From positions 992,001 to 1,056,000 of the forward strand of contig NZ_BRLB01000001.1 of the NCBI RefSeq assembly GCF_027923465.1: a stretch of DNA of 64,000 nucleotides, read 5' to 3'. Both the position numbers and the translations under genes were made by a program. Within the stretch, counting starts at the first letter, position 1. Each line of letters opens with the position of its first letter. This document shows, one piece after another, positions 28,764 through 37,093 of the stretch. This DNA comes from Vallitalea longa. GTDB taxonomy: Bacteria > Bacillota > Clostridia > Lachnospirales > Vallitaleaceae. Below the pieces are notes generated by a model. It saw nothing but the letters and a program-made list of their open reading frames with translations. It was not told where the DNA came from and made no database searches.

Positions 28764-29369
28764 TTAACATATTAATAATTCAAAAACTTGTTGAGGTGTT
28801 TTATGTATAAGAAGTCTTTCTGTATGCTGTTTTACCTTTTGAATATTATCAAATAATTTGTCTGATATATTAGCATCACCATAAATTCTCCAATAATTAA
28901 CTTTTGTCAAAGGTAGATTGACTACTCCCATGAATCCCATAACATCTTTAAGGGGATACCCTAAAAAAATACCTATCTCATCAGGAATCTGCCCTTTACT
29001 TATTTTCGTATAAAGTCCATTTAAGTAATCATTCAGAAGGTAATTAGTACTATATCCACACATCGCTAAAAAATTAACAATATTTTTTCTAAGCAGTATC
29101 TTTTCCAAAGAAATTTCATTATAAATAAATACCTTATAACTCTTGGTAGAATAATTTATTACTTTTCCTTTTATCTTATCGCATCTGTTGATAAGGCTAA
29201 TCAATAATTTCAACTTACCTTTCATATTATCTTCATTCTTTGGTATACTGATTATCTCTGCTGGCTTTATCCCTTTTATTACTGGACTTATGGTTTTCAG
29301 TAATCTCTTTTCATAATCACTACATACATTATTAAATATACATTCTTTATTATTTATACAAGTTCTCAT
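28764..29369 (-). CDS. DUF3793-family protein
   Basis: 201 aa, GGAGGTG before the ATG. The C-terminal half has the segment FLAMCGY and then IPDEIGIFLGYPLKDVMGFM, which match my memory of DUF3793; the N-terminus has two cysteines in CINNKECIFNNVC. The biochemical function is not known. The gene is repeatedly seen with flavodoxin in Clostridia, as here, and the Fur-like site at 29386-29404 in front ties it to iron homeostasis. Confidence 0.75.
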   Translation of the reverse strand: MRTCINNKECIFNNVCSDYEKRLLKTISPVIKGIKPAEIISIPKNEDNMKGKLKLLISLINRCDKIKGKVINYSTKSYKVFIYNEISLEKILLRKNIVNFLAMCGYSTNYLLNDYLNGLYTKISKGQIPDEIGIFLGYPLKDVMGFMGVVNLPLTKVNYWRIYGDANISDKLFDNIQKVKQHTERLLIHKTPQQVFELLIC

Positions 29370-29385
29370 AAGACACCTCCATTAT

Positions 29386-29404
29386 GATAATGACATTCAT
29401 TATC
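29386..29404. promoter_or_regulatory. Fur box in front of the DUF3793-flavodoxin operon
   Basis: GATAATGACATTCATTATC matches the 19-bp Fur consensus GATAATGATAATCATTATC at 17 of 19 positions. It lies 17 bases upstream of the DUF3793 ATG, in or just after the promoter. Confidence 0.8.
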
Positions 29405-29426
29405 ATTTATATGATAACATAAAATT

Positions 29427-29468
29427 AAGAAGTTGTGAAGGTTTATTTTTAATTCTTCACAACTTCTT
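29427..29468 (-). terminator. Terminator of the ktrB-ktrA-RNA methyltransferase operon
   Basis: A 14-bp perfect stem (AAGAAGTTGTGAAG and complement) with a 14-base loop, 33 bases after the methyltransferase stop; AATTTTA follows on the minus strand. Confidence 0.75.
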
Positions 29469-29501
29469 TTATATTCTAATCAATTCATAATATCTTTGCT
29501 G

Positions 29502-30287
29502 TTACATATATTTTCTTTGCCTTAATGCTTCATATGCTATTATACTTGTCGCAACTCCTGCATTTAGTGATTCTGACTTTCCAATCATAGGAATCTTAAT
29601 ATTTCTATTGGCTAGACCAACTACCTCATCAGTAAGTCCATTACCTTCATTACCTATTAAAACACCTATTCCCCGTGTTAAATTACATTTATATAGATTA
29701 TCACTGCCTTGTAAATGTGAAGCTATGATTTCTATATTATTGCTTTTAAGTATTTTGATATCTTCTATTAAATCACTATCCGTAATTACCGGCACCCGGA
29801 ATATAGATCCCATTGTCGCTCTTACGACCTTAGGATTATATAAGTCCACTGAGCCTTTTGATATTATAACACCACTTGCTTTTACTGCATCACAAGTTCT
29901 TATAATAGTTCCAAGATTACCAGGGTCTTGTATGTTCTCTAAAATGATGATTAATGGGTTACTATTAATCATTATATTCAATTTCATAGGTACGATTCTA
30001 ATAATCCCAAGAATTCCTTGAGGTGTAACAGAATTAGATATATGTTTCATAACAGAATCATTAACTATCTCTATTTTAACTTTTTTCTCTATAAATCCCT
30101 TAACGAGATTTTGTTCTTTTTCAAAAAAAGTTTCTGTCATAAATATTTCATGAATGCGACTTACATCTATCTCATTTATTGTTTTTTTCCCTTCAACAAT
30201 AAATGAGGCTTCTTTTTTTCTTGTCTTAGCCTTATTAAGTAACTGTACTACTGCTTTTATTTTAGGATTTTGTATACTTGTAATCAT
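29502..30287 (-). CDS. TrmH/SpoU-family RNA 2'-O-methyltransferase
   Basis: 261 aa from the ATG at 30287, nine bases after AGGA; an ATG nine bases earlier abuts that site. An N-terminal substrate-binding domain (KEASFIVEGKKTINEI) precedes a SPOUT knot with the three family motifs: NLGTIIRTCDA, IGNEGNGL and IPMIGKSESLNAGVA. Members of this YsgA/RlmB-like type methylate a ribose in 23S rRNA; the exact site cannot be read from sequence. It follows ktrA closely, probably as an operon tail-gene. Confidence 0.9.
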   Translation of the reverse strand: MITSIQNPKIKAVVQLLNKAKTRKKEASFIVEGKKTINEIDVSRIHEIFMTETFFEKEQNLVKGFIEKKVKIEIVNDSVMKHISNSVTPQGILGIIRIVPMKLNIMINSNPLIIILENIQDPGNLGTIIRTCDAVKASGVIISKGSVDLYNPKVVRATMGSIFRVPVITDSDLIEDIKILKSNNIEIIASHLQGSDNLYKCNLTRGIGVLIGNEGNGLTDEVVGLANRNIKIPMIGKSESLNAGVATSIIAYEALRQRKYM

Positions 30288-30298
30288 ATAATTCATTC

Positions 30299-30961
30299 CT
30301 AATCTTTTATTATGTTAATCTTTTTGAGATCTTTGTTACTTCCAACTACAACCAGTACATCTCCTTCTTCTAATGTTACATCAGGTCCAGGAGTAATATT
30401 GATATTGGCTTCTTGTTTAATTGCCATTACATTCATTCCATATCTAGGTCTCATATCCAATTCTTTCAGGCTTTTACCTATCCACTCGTCCAATATGGAA
30501 ACTTCTACTATACTATAGTCTTCTGACAATTCAATATAATCAACAAAATTATCCGATATCAGATTGTTGGCTATTCTGACACCAATCTCTCTCTCAGGGA
30601 AAACAACTTTATCTGCCCCAACTTTCTCAAGGACTTTTTTATGAACTTCATTCTGTGCTTTTGCAAGAACATATGGCACTCCCATATCCTTAACTAATAT
30701 TGTTGCCATAATACTAGACTGCATATCATTGGAAATAGCAATTATAGCAGCATCAAAGTTTCTAACACCAAGAGCATTGAGGGCATCTTGATCAGTAACA
30801 TCGGCTTGAACCGCATGTGTTACTGTAGATGCTATATCTTGAATAATTTCTTCATTTTTATCAATCGCAAGTACATCACAATCATACATACTTAATGTTT
30901 CTGCAACACTTTTTCCAAATTTCCCTAATCCAAATACTACGAAATCTCTTTTTTTTGCCAT
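30299..30961 (-). CDS. ktrA: KtrA/TrkA-type potassium channel regulatory subunit
   Basis: 220 aa: an RCK_N Rossmann domain with GLGKFGKSVAETL binding nucleotide, acidic residue at the end of strand 2 (AIDKNEE), and a C-terminal RCK_C domain from about residue 140. AAAGGAAGG precedes the ATG. It forms a cytoplasmic ring gating KtrB, whose gene lies 31 bases upstream. Confidence 0.92.
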   Translation of the reverse strand: MAKKRDFVVFGLGKFGKSVAETLSMYDCDVLAIDKNEEIIQDIASTVTHAVQADVTDQDALNALGVRNFDAAIIAISNDMQSSIMATILVKDMGVPYVLAKAQNEVHKKVLEKVGADKVVFPEREIGVRIANNLISDNFVDYIELSEDYSIVEVSILDEWIGKSLKELDMRPRYGMNVMAIKQEANINITPGPDVTLEEGDVLVVVGSNKDLKKINIIKD

Positions 30962-30992
30962 AAGTATTTTACCTTCCTTTCAATTATATAAC

Positions 30993-32375
30993 CTATCCTA
31001 CCATTACCTTTTCTTCAGGTTTCTTCATAGTAGCTTTTGATCTTGCTTTCATAGAAAGAGCAACTGCTATTGTAAGTGGTCCAAGTCTTCCTATAAACAT
31101 GGTAATGCAGATAACTATCTTTCCGATAGTAGTTAAACTTCCAGTTATTCCAAGTGTAAGTCCTACTGTTGCAAAAGCTGATACTGTTTCAAATAATATC
31201 TCCATAAAAGTTCCTGATTCCGTAACAGATAGAATCATAGTTACTGTAACAATAACAGTAAATCCAATAGTTATCACAGCTAATGCTCTTTTTATAATAT
31301 CTTCTGGTATTGTTCTCTCAAAAGCTTCAGTTCTTTCTTTCCCTCTAATACCAGATATGACAGTTAAAATAATAACTCCCATGGTAACGGTTTTAACACC
31401 ACCTGCTGTACCTGCTGGCGAACCTCCAATAAACATCAAAATGATTGTCATGAACTTCGAACCATGTGTCATATTGGCAAGGGGCATTGTATTGAATCCT
31501 GCCGTCCTTGGTGTAACAGCTTGAAATAGTGAACCAAGGATTTTATCTTTCATAGATAGATTTCCTAGGGTATCTGGATTCGTTGTTTCCAATATAAAGA
31601 AAAATATAAATCCTATTAAAATCAATGCAAATGTTAGAACCAATACTATCTTAGTATGCAAAGTGAATTTTCTGAAGGTCCTTTTTAAATTCAACTTATC
31701 ATTAAATTTTTGTTTCAACACTCTAAGTATATCAATCCAAACAGTAAATCCAAGTCCTCCTAATATAATGAGAAGCATTACCGTTATATTAATGATGATA
31801 TCACCTATATAAGGGCTCAAACTACTATCACCTACTATATCAAACCCTGCATTACAAAAGGCTGATATTGAATGAAATATTGCTTTGAATATACCATACG
31901 CTCCATCTACAGGAACAAATCTTATAGATAAGAATGCTGCTCCGATTCCTTCTATTAATAATGTACCCAATAGTACATTTTTAGTTAATCTCACCATACC
32001 GGATAATGTATATTGATTAAGTGCCTCTTGGATGATAAGTCTTTCTTTCAACCTTATCTTTCTTCCTAAAATTATGAAGAAGGTTGTTGCAAAAGTCATA
32101 AAACCAAGTCCACCAATTTGAATCAAGACCAAAATAACTACTTTTCCAAACATACTCCAATAGTCAAGAGTATTAACTACAACAAGTCCTGTTACACATA
32201 CTGCTGAAGTCGATGTAAATAAAGCATCTATAAATCCTATACTTTTTTTTGCATTAGTGGCTATAGGTAAATTCAATAATATTGCTCCAATAATTATAAG
32301 AAATAAAAACCCCAACACAAGTATCTGTGTAGGTTTCAAATCAATCTTTAGTTTCGCTAACCCTTTCTTATTCAT
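30993..32375 (-). CDS. ktrB: KtrB/TrkH-type potassium transporter subunit
   Basis: 460 aa of the Trk/Ktr/HKT superfamily with four M1-P-M2 units; pore-loop sequences TSTSAVCVTGL, HSISAFCNAGF, QAVTPRTAGFN and ETVSAFATVGL are visible, each with the selectivity-filter glycine. GCGGAGG precedes the ATG. With KtrA it takes up K+ coupled to Na+ or membrane potential. Operon order ktrB-ktrA-methyltransferase. Confidence 0.93.
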   Translation of the reverse strand: MNKKGLAKLKIDLKPTQILVLGFLFLIIIGAILLNLPIATNAKKSIGFIDALFTSTSAVCVTGLVVVNTLDYWSMFGKVVILVLIQIGGLGFMTFATTFFIILGRKIRLKERLIIQEALNQYTLSGMVRLTKNVLLGTLLIEGIGAAFLSIRFVPVDGAYGIFKAIFHSISAFCNAGFDIVGDSSLSPYIGDIIINITVMLLIILGGLGFTVWIDILRVLKQKFNDKLNLKRTFRKFTLHTKIVLVLTFALILIGFIFFFILETTNPDTLGNLSMKDKILGSLFQAVTPRTAGFNTMPLANMTHGSKFMTIILMFIGGSPAGTAGGVKTVTMGVIILTVISGIRGKERTEAFERTIPEDIIKRALAVITIGFTVIVTVTMILSVTESGTFMEILFETVSAFATVGLTLGITGSLTTIGKIVICITMFIGRLGPLTIAVALSMKARSKATMKKPEEKVMVG

Positions 32376-32866
32376 TAGTTTATCCTCCGCTATGTTATTA
32401 AGATAAGATACCTCATGTGTTTCTTAATTAATTTATTATAACATAATATTTTATATGCACAAAGGGAATTTTACTTGATTGAGTTATTTATTCTAATCTT
32501 CACTTTAATAATCACATACTGTCAAAGTAATCAAGAATCTTCATAAACATAAGAATATAAGTGCTATTTCAATTTATTTCGGGACTATATTTACTTTCAA
32601 AACAACATTACTTTATGTTATATTCCATTCGGAAATTGACTATATTATATCAATATCATTGCTAACATAGATGGTCTATTCAATTAAATATTTTTTAATA
32701 ATTATGGAATATTGACTTTATGAAAAAGCTGTGTTAATCTACTACTAGGTAATACTAATTATCATTTAGAATTATCCTATTTATTAAAAATTAAAGTATA
32801 ACTTCTAAAAAGAGAAAAATACTATAATGTAAAATACATTACAGAACAATACGAAAGGAGATTATT
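32376..32866. other. Long intergenic region between divergent ktrB and fprA
   Basis: About 490 AT-rich bases without a credible gene. It holds the palindrome and -10-like element at 32823-32841 and a weaker candidate promoter (TTGACT at 32712-32717, 17 bases, TAATCT). Nothing else is recognised. Confidence 0.6.
32823..32841 (+). promoter_or_regulatory. -10-like TATAAT overlapped by a perfect palindrome upstream of fprA
   Basis: TATAAT at 32823-32828 overlaps TAATGTA-AAA-TACATTA (32825-32841), a perfect 7-3-7 inverted repeat 26 bases before the fprA ATG. The position suits a repressor. No good -35 at 17 bases is present. Confidence 0.5.
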
Positions 32867-34060
32867 ATGAATAAAGCATTAGAAATTAACAAGGGAATCT
32901 ATTGGGTTGGTGCACTTGATTATGATATACGTTTATTCGACGTTGTCATGTATACAGAATACGGCACTACATACAACTCCTATTTAGTGAAAGGCACTGA
33001 AAAAACGGCTTTGTTTGAAACGGTTAAAGTTAAATTCTTTGATGAATTTTTAGAAAGATTGAATGAAGTATCATCTGTAGACGAAATCGATTATATCGTA
33101 GTTAACCATACCGAACCTGACCACGCTGGTTCTATAGCTAAACTGTTAGATATGAATCCTAATATTACGATAGTGGGTACAAGCATGGCTATAAAATTCT
33201 TAAAAGAAATTACAAACAAGAACTTTGACTCCATCATTACTAAAGAAGGTTCAACTCTTGAACTTGGTAACAAAACTATAGAATTTATTATGGCTCCATT
33301 CCTTCATTGGCCTGATACTATGTATTCATATGTAAAAGAAGATAAAACACTAATCACTTGTGATTCTTTTGGCTGTCATTACTGTGATGAAAAAATATTT
33401 AATGATAAAATAGAAGGAGACTTCATAGATAGTTATAAATACTATTTCGATGTGATAATCGGACCTTTTAAATCTTATGTATTACAAGCTCTTAAAAAGA
33501 TAAGCGATATTGATTTTGATATCATATGTCCAGGTCACGGTCCAATTCTACGAAAAGATATTGATAAATATATAGAATTATATCGTACTTGGGCTACTGA
33601 AGAAAAAAGAGAAAAACCAAGTGTTGTCATAGCTTACGTTTCAGCTTATGGATATACTCAAAAAATTGCTGAAAAAATATCCGAAGGTGTTAAATCAATA
33701 GGGGATATAGATGTATTACTCTATGATTTAGTTGAAACAAAAAAAGATGAAGTGATGAAAGAAGTCAATCTTGCAAAAGGATTGATACTTGGTTCTCCTA
33801 CAATTGTATCCGACGCACTTCCACCTATATGGGATATTCTTACTTCCCTTAATCCTATTATTCATAAAGGTAAATTAGCTGGTGCTTTCGGATCATATGG
33901 TTGGAGCGGTGAAGCTGTTCCTAATATTGAAGGCCGTTTTAAACAACTTCGTTTCAAAATGCCTGTAGAAGGACTAAAAATCAAATTCAATCCGTCAGAT
34001 GAACAATTAGATGAAGCCTATGGATTCGGGAAAAAATTTGCAGAAGCTGTTATAGGTTAA
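32867..34060 (+). CDS. fprA: FprA-type flavodiiron protein
   Basis: 397 aa: an N-terminal metallo-beta-lactamase-like diiron domain with NHTEPDHAGS (the HxExDH iron motif), FLHWPD, TCDSFGCHYCDE and CPGHGPI, followed by a flavodoxin domain from about residue 250 (VIAYVSAYGYTQKIAEKI). GAAAGGAG precedes the ATG. These enzymes reduce O2 to water, or NO to N2O, protecting anaerobes. No rubredoxin is fused or adjacent. Confidence 0.95.
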   Translation: MNKALEINKGIYWVGALDYDIRLFDVVMYTEYGTTYNSYLVKGTEKTALFETVKVKFFDEFLERLNEVSSVDEIDYIVVNHTEPDHAGSIAKLLDMNPNITIVGTSMAIKFLKEITNKNFDSIITKEGSTLELGNKTIEFIMAPFLHWPDTMYSYVKEDKTLITCDSFGCHYCDEKIFNDKIEGDFIDSYKYYFDVIIGPFKSYVLQALKKISDIDFDIICPGHGPILRKDIDKYIELYRTWATEEKREKPSVVIAYVSAYGYTQKIAEKISEGVKSIGDIDVLLYDLVETKKDEVMKEVNLAKGLILGSPTIVSDALPPIWDILTSLNPIIHKGKLAGAFGSYGWSGEAVPNIEGRFKQLRFKMPVEGLKIKFNPSDEQLDEAYGFGKKFAEAVIG

Positions 34061-34088
34061 TAATATATATCAAAATCATATATAAAAG

Positions 34089-34122
34089 ATGGACTTTGTT
34101 TAGTATCCTAAACGAAGTCCAT
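34089..34122. terminator. Bidirectional terminator between fprA and the CBS-ACT gene
   Basis: A 15-bp stem (ATGGACTTTGTTTAG and complement, one G-T wobble), loop TATC, followed by TTTTTA on the plus strand and preceded by AAAA. Confidence 0.85.
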
Positions 34123-34147
34123 TTTTATTAATAAATTTCACTTTCAA

Positions 34148-34783
34148 TTAATTATCACTAAACTCTCTTACCTCAAAACCATGATTGTTCAAACTTTTAA
34201 TAACTTTTTGTATATCATTTGCTTTTACTCTTAATGTTATCTCTTGTAATCCCAATACTTCTGTATCAGCCTGAACTATATTCCTGATATTTCCTCCTGC
34301 TTTTGCAATAATATCAGTTATTTTAGCCAGTTTTCCTTTGAAATCATATATATAAATCACTAATCTTGGCTCATCCATACCATAAATGAATTTAAATCTT
34401 TCAAGTATAGCTTTTTTAGTAATAATACCAATCAATTCTTCTTCTCCATTAACCACTGGAATAAATCTTAACTTATTATTAGCAAAAAACATCGCCGCCG
34501 CTTCGTCTATTAACATATTTGAATTGTTTACAGAAGGAACCTTGGTCCTCATAAATTCTTCTACTTTTCTTTGTAGAAATTTCTCTTTATCCCCTCCATC
34601 TTCTTTGAAATACAATTCATATACATATTGCCTTGACAATACTCCTATGAATTTTTTCCCTTCTAGTACAGGTAAAGAAAGTAAATCATTATCTTCAATA
34701 ACTCTAAGTCCTTTACCTAAATTATCATCGATAGAGATTGTCCTTAGTTCTTCTACTTTTTTCATTATTGAATTTATATTCAT
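34148..34783 (-). CDS. CBS-pair and ACT domain protein (AcuB-like)
   Basis: 211 aa, AGAGGTGA before the ATG. Two CBS motifs (about 5-60 and 75-130) are followed by an ACT domain (from about 140). CBS pairs bind adenine nucleotides and ACT domains bind amino acids or similar ligands, so this is a small sensor protein. The partner enzyme is not obvious from neighbours. Confidence 0.8.
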   Translation of the reverse strand: MNINSIMKKVEELRTISIDDNLGKGLRVIEDNDLLSLPVLEGKKFIGVLSRQYVYELYFKEDGGDKEKFLQRKVEEFMRTKVPSVNNSNMLIDEAAAMFFANNKLRFIPVVNGEEELIGIITKKAILERFKFIYGMDEPRLVIYIYDFKGKLAKITDIIAKAGGNIRNIVQADTEVLGLQEITLRVKANDIQKVIKSLNNHGFEVREFSDN

Positions 34784-35122
34784 CCAATCACCTCTTTTTA
34801 ATAATAGTTAATATTATTTTTCGTTTATACTTATTAAATTTTCATATATATTATTAGTTGAGATAATTACATAATCCTTAATTTAATTCGATACACACAA
34901 TATGCAGATTATAATAGTAGTTCAAATCCAACATATTGTACTATATAAATCAGCAGAAGGTAATTATACAATTATCTTAGTTAAAATATTAACTTTCTAT
35001 ATACTATTATATTCTTTACTTCTTCATGTAAACCTTTTTTTATTAGAAATATTTAATTATTTCTTTATTAAATCCAAAATTTAATGCATTATAGTAAAAT
35101 TTTATAATTATTATTGTAGCTG

Positions 35123-35151
35123 TTGACAAATCCAAAACAATGGTGTACTAT
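35123..35151 (+). promoter_or_regulatory. Promoter of the GntR-ABC operon
   Basis: TTGACA, a 17-base spacer and TACTAT, a strong sigma-A match, 46 bases before the GTG start. The -10 is overlapped by the operator at 35143-35168. Confidence 0.85.
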
Positions 35152-35168
35152 CTAACTAGTGCACTAGT
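35143..35168. promoter_or_regulatory. YtrA-type GntR operator
   Basis: GTGTACTA-6-TAGTGCAC (35143-35164) is an inverted repeat with one mismatch, and overlapping it is a perfect 14-bp palindrome ACTAGTGCACTAGT (35155-35168). Both sit over the -10 and start region, so the first gene product probably represses its own operon. Confidence 0.7.
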
Positions 35169-35197
35169 AATCAGATAATGTTCATGGAGGTGTGTGT

Positions 35198-35557
35198 GTG
35201 GATTTTGACAATAGTACTCCAATATATTTACAAATAATCACATTACTGAAAAAAGATATAGCAACTGGCAAGCTATCCCCTGGAGAAAAACTTCCTTCAA
35301 CTAGGGAATTGGCTATTGAATATGGTATAAATCCTAATACTTCTGGCAGAATATATAAAGAGATGGAAAGAGATGAAATTACTTTTACCAAAAGAGGTTT
35401 AGGTACTTTTGTTACAGAATCCCAAACTAAAATAGATCACATACGAGACGATATGGCAAAAGATTTAATTAATAATTTCATAAATGGTATGATAGAACTT
35501 GGATATACCAAAGATATGTTAATAGCAATCATAAAAAAAGAAAGTGAGGCAAAATAA
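35198..35557 (+). CDS. GntR-family regulator, YtrA subfamily
   Basis: 119 aa from the GTG at 35198, six bases after GGAGGT. The winged helix (YLQIITLLKKDIATGKL, PSTRELAIEYGINPNT, RGLGTFV) is followed by only about 45 residues, the short dimerisation tail of YtrA-type regulators. These repress a downstream ABC transporter, here overlapping by one base (TAATG). The inducing signal in relatives is often a cell-wall antibiotic; not known here. Confidence 0.92.
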   Translation: MDFDNSTPIYLQIITLLKKDIATGKLSPGEKLPSTRELAIEYGINPNTSGRIYKEMERDEITFTKRGLGTFVTESQTKIDHIRDDMAKDLINNFINGMIELGYTKDMLIAIIKKESEAK

Positions 35558-36246
35558 TGTTACTAGAAATTAATAATCTTTCTAAAGGATATTTAACAAA
35601 AAAGGCAATAAAAAATATAAGCTTTTCAGTAAAAAAAGGTAAAATATATGGTTTCTTAGGACCTAACGGTAGTGGTAAAACAACTACAATGAAGATGGTT
35701 GCAGGTCTACTCAACCCTTCATCTGGGCAAATATCAATAGAAGGAAATAAAGTAGGTGTAAAAACCAAAAACGTAACTGCATATATGTCAACAGAAAACT
35801 TCATATATCCATATATGAAAATAAGAACTGTAGGAAAATACTATCAAGATTTTTATGAAGATTTTAATATGGAAAGATTTGAAGAACTTATAGATTTCAT
35901 GGATCTAAAAATGGATCTCAGAGTTTCTTCCCTTTCATCAGGTATGGCATCAAAAATGAAAATTGCTGTTACTCTATCAAGAGATGCAAAATTAATAATG
36001 TTAGATGAACCACTCAATGGTATCGACCTTGTTGCAAGAGAAAAAATATTAAAATCCATTGTAAAATGTGCTAATGAAAATAATACAATAATCGTATCAA
36101 GCCATTTAGTTGATGAAATGGAGAAAATACTAGATGAAGTAATCTTCTTGAAAAACGGTGAATTAGTACTTATAGGCAGTGCAGAAACCGTAAGAGGAGA
36201 AAGAGGTAAATCTATCGTAGAACTTTACAAGGAGGTATACGCATAA
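35557..36246 (+). CDS. ABC transporter ATP-binding subunit
   Basis: 229 aa. Walker A GPNGSGKTT, a short signature SLSSGMASKMKIA that departs from LSGGQ, Walker B LIMLDEPLNGID and the H-loop in VSSHLVDEM. The modified signature is common in GntR-linked exporters of this type. Translationally coupled to the gntR gene before and the permease after (both TAATG overlaps). Confidence 0.9.
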   Translation: MLLEINNLSKGYLTKKAIKNISFSVKKGKIYGFLGPNGSGKTTTMKMVAGLLNPSSGQISIEGNKVGVKTKNVTAYMSTENFIYPYMKIRTVGKYYQDFYEDFNMERFEELIDFMDLKMDLRVSSLSSGMASKMKIAVTLSRDAKLIMLDEPLNGIDLVAREKILKSIVKCANENNTIIVSSHLVDEMEKILDEVIFLKNGELVLIGSAETVRGERGKSIVELYKEVYA

Positions 36247-37007
36247 TGTTGAAATTAATTAAATACGAGTTTCTAAGAAAAATCAAAAATCTAGGAATCT
36301 GTATTGTTATATTTGCAATACTTGAAGGAATTAGTTTATATACTATATACAAAGGAAGTTCCTCACTTCCCTATACTTTAATTATAATGTTATTGTCAAT
36401 CTTTGGCATGTTCATATTTTTACTGATTGACAGTATTACTATGTATTCCTCGGATTTATATAAAAAATCTGGATATATGTTATTTTTAACACCAAACAGT
36501 TCTTCAAAAATTATAGGTTCTAAATTATTAGTCAGCTTAATAGAAGCAACTGTTGGTCTATCATTACTTTTCGGATGTTTATATATAAACTATCAAATAG
36601 TATATGATAAATATTTAAACAATCCTCAAGCTCAAGAATTATTAGATATTTTGAAAAGTATATTCTCACAACCATCAACATCAGAAATAGTATTTATTGT
36701 TCTATCATTTGTAATAAGTTGGTTTAGTTTTATTACTACAATTTACTTGGCTATAACCATCAGAAAAACTTTATTAGCCAATGTAAAAGCTGGTGGATTA
36801 TTTAGTTTTATTATTTTCTTAGTTCTTCAAGGAATAATAACTTATGTACAGACTTTAGTTACCACTTATGATTCTACTTCAATTATGATAAGCAATAATA
36901 ATATGGCAATGCAATATTCAACATCCTCAATCATATATAGTTGTGTGGTTATGCTTATACTATATGTAACCTCATCTGTGCTTCTCTCTAAAGGAGTGGA
37001 TCTATAA
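36246..37007 (+). CDS. ABC transporter permease subunit
   Basis: 253 aa, six predicted transmembrane helices, starting with the cytoplasmic MLKLIKYEFLRKIKN typical of ABC-2-like permeases. AAGGAGG in the end of the ATPase gene precedes the ATG. Completes a three-gene gntR-ATPase-permease operon that ends at the terminator 37046-37085. Substrate unknown. Confidence 0.82.
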   Translation: MLKLIKYEFLRKIKNLGICIVIFAILEGISLYTIYKGSSSLPYTLIIMLLSIFGMFIFLLIDSITMYSSDLYKKSGYMLFLTPNSSSKIIGSKLLVSLIEATVGLSLLFGCLYINYQIVYDKYLNNPQAQELLDILKSIFSQPSTSEIVFIVLSFVISWFSFITTIYLAITIRKTLLANVKAGGLFSFIIFLVLQGIITYVQTLVTTYDSTSIMISNNNMAMQYSTSSIIYSCVVMLILYVTSSVLLSKGVDL

Positions 37008-37045
37008 TGACCGAATACTTCTTTAATTAAGTATGTATAAGAACA

Positions 37046-37085
37046 AAGAAAGCTATTTCTATATATCTATGGAAATAGCTTTCTT
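37046..37085. terminator. Bidirectional terminator between ABC permease and oxidoreductase genes
   Basis: A 14-bp perfect stem (AAGAAAGCTATTTC/GAAATAGCTTTCTT) with a 12-base loop, between two convergent genes. Confidence 0.8.
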
Positions 37086-37093
37086 GAAATATC

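Larger units (their letters stand above)
34784..35197. other. Intergenic region before the GntR operon
   Basis: About 410 AT-rich bases. The last 75 hold the GntR promoter and operators; in the rest I see nothing convincing. Confidence 0.55.

Noticed and set aside
29608-30021. 137-codon plus-strand open frame
   Set aside because: Antisense shadow of the RNA methyltransferase gene, whose SPOUT motifs are unmistakable.
31099-31524. 141-codon hydrophobic plus-strand frame
   Set aside because: Antisense of ktrB; its valine/isoleucine-rich reading mirrors membrane-helix codons.
32640-32866. PerR box in front of fprA
   Set aside because: No stretch fits TTATAATNATTATAA well; only the different palindrome at 32825-32841 is clear.
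34902-35084. 60-codon hydrophobic open frame in the intergenic region before gntR
   Set aside because: No ribosome site, AT-rich random-looking composition and no match to a known small membrane protein; it is followed by the gntR promoter.
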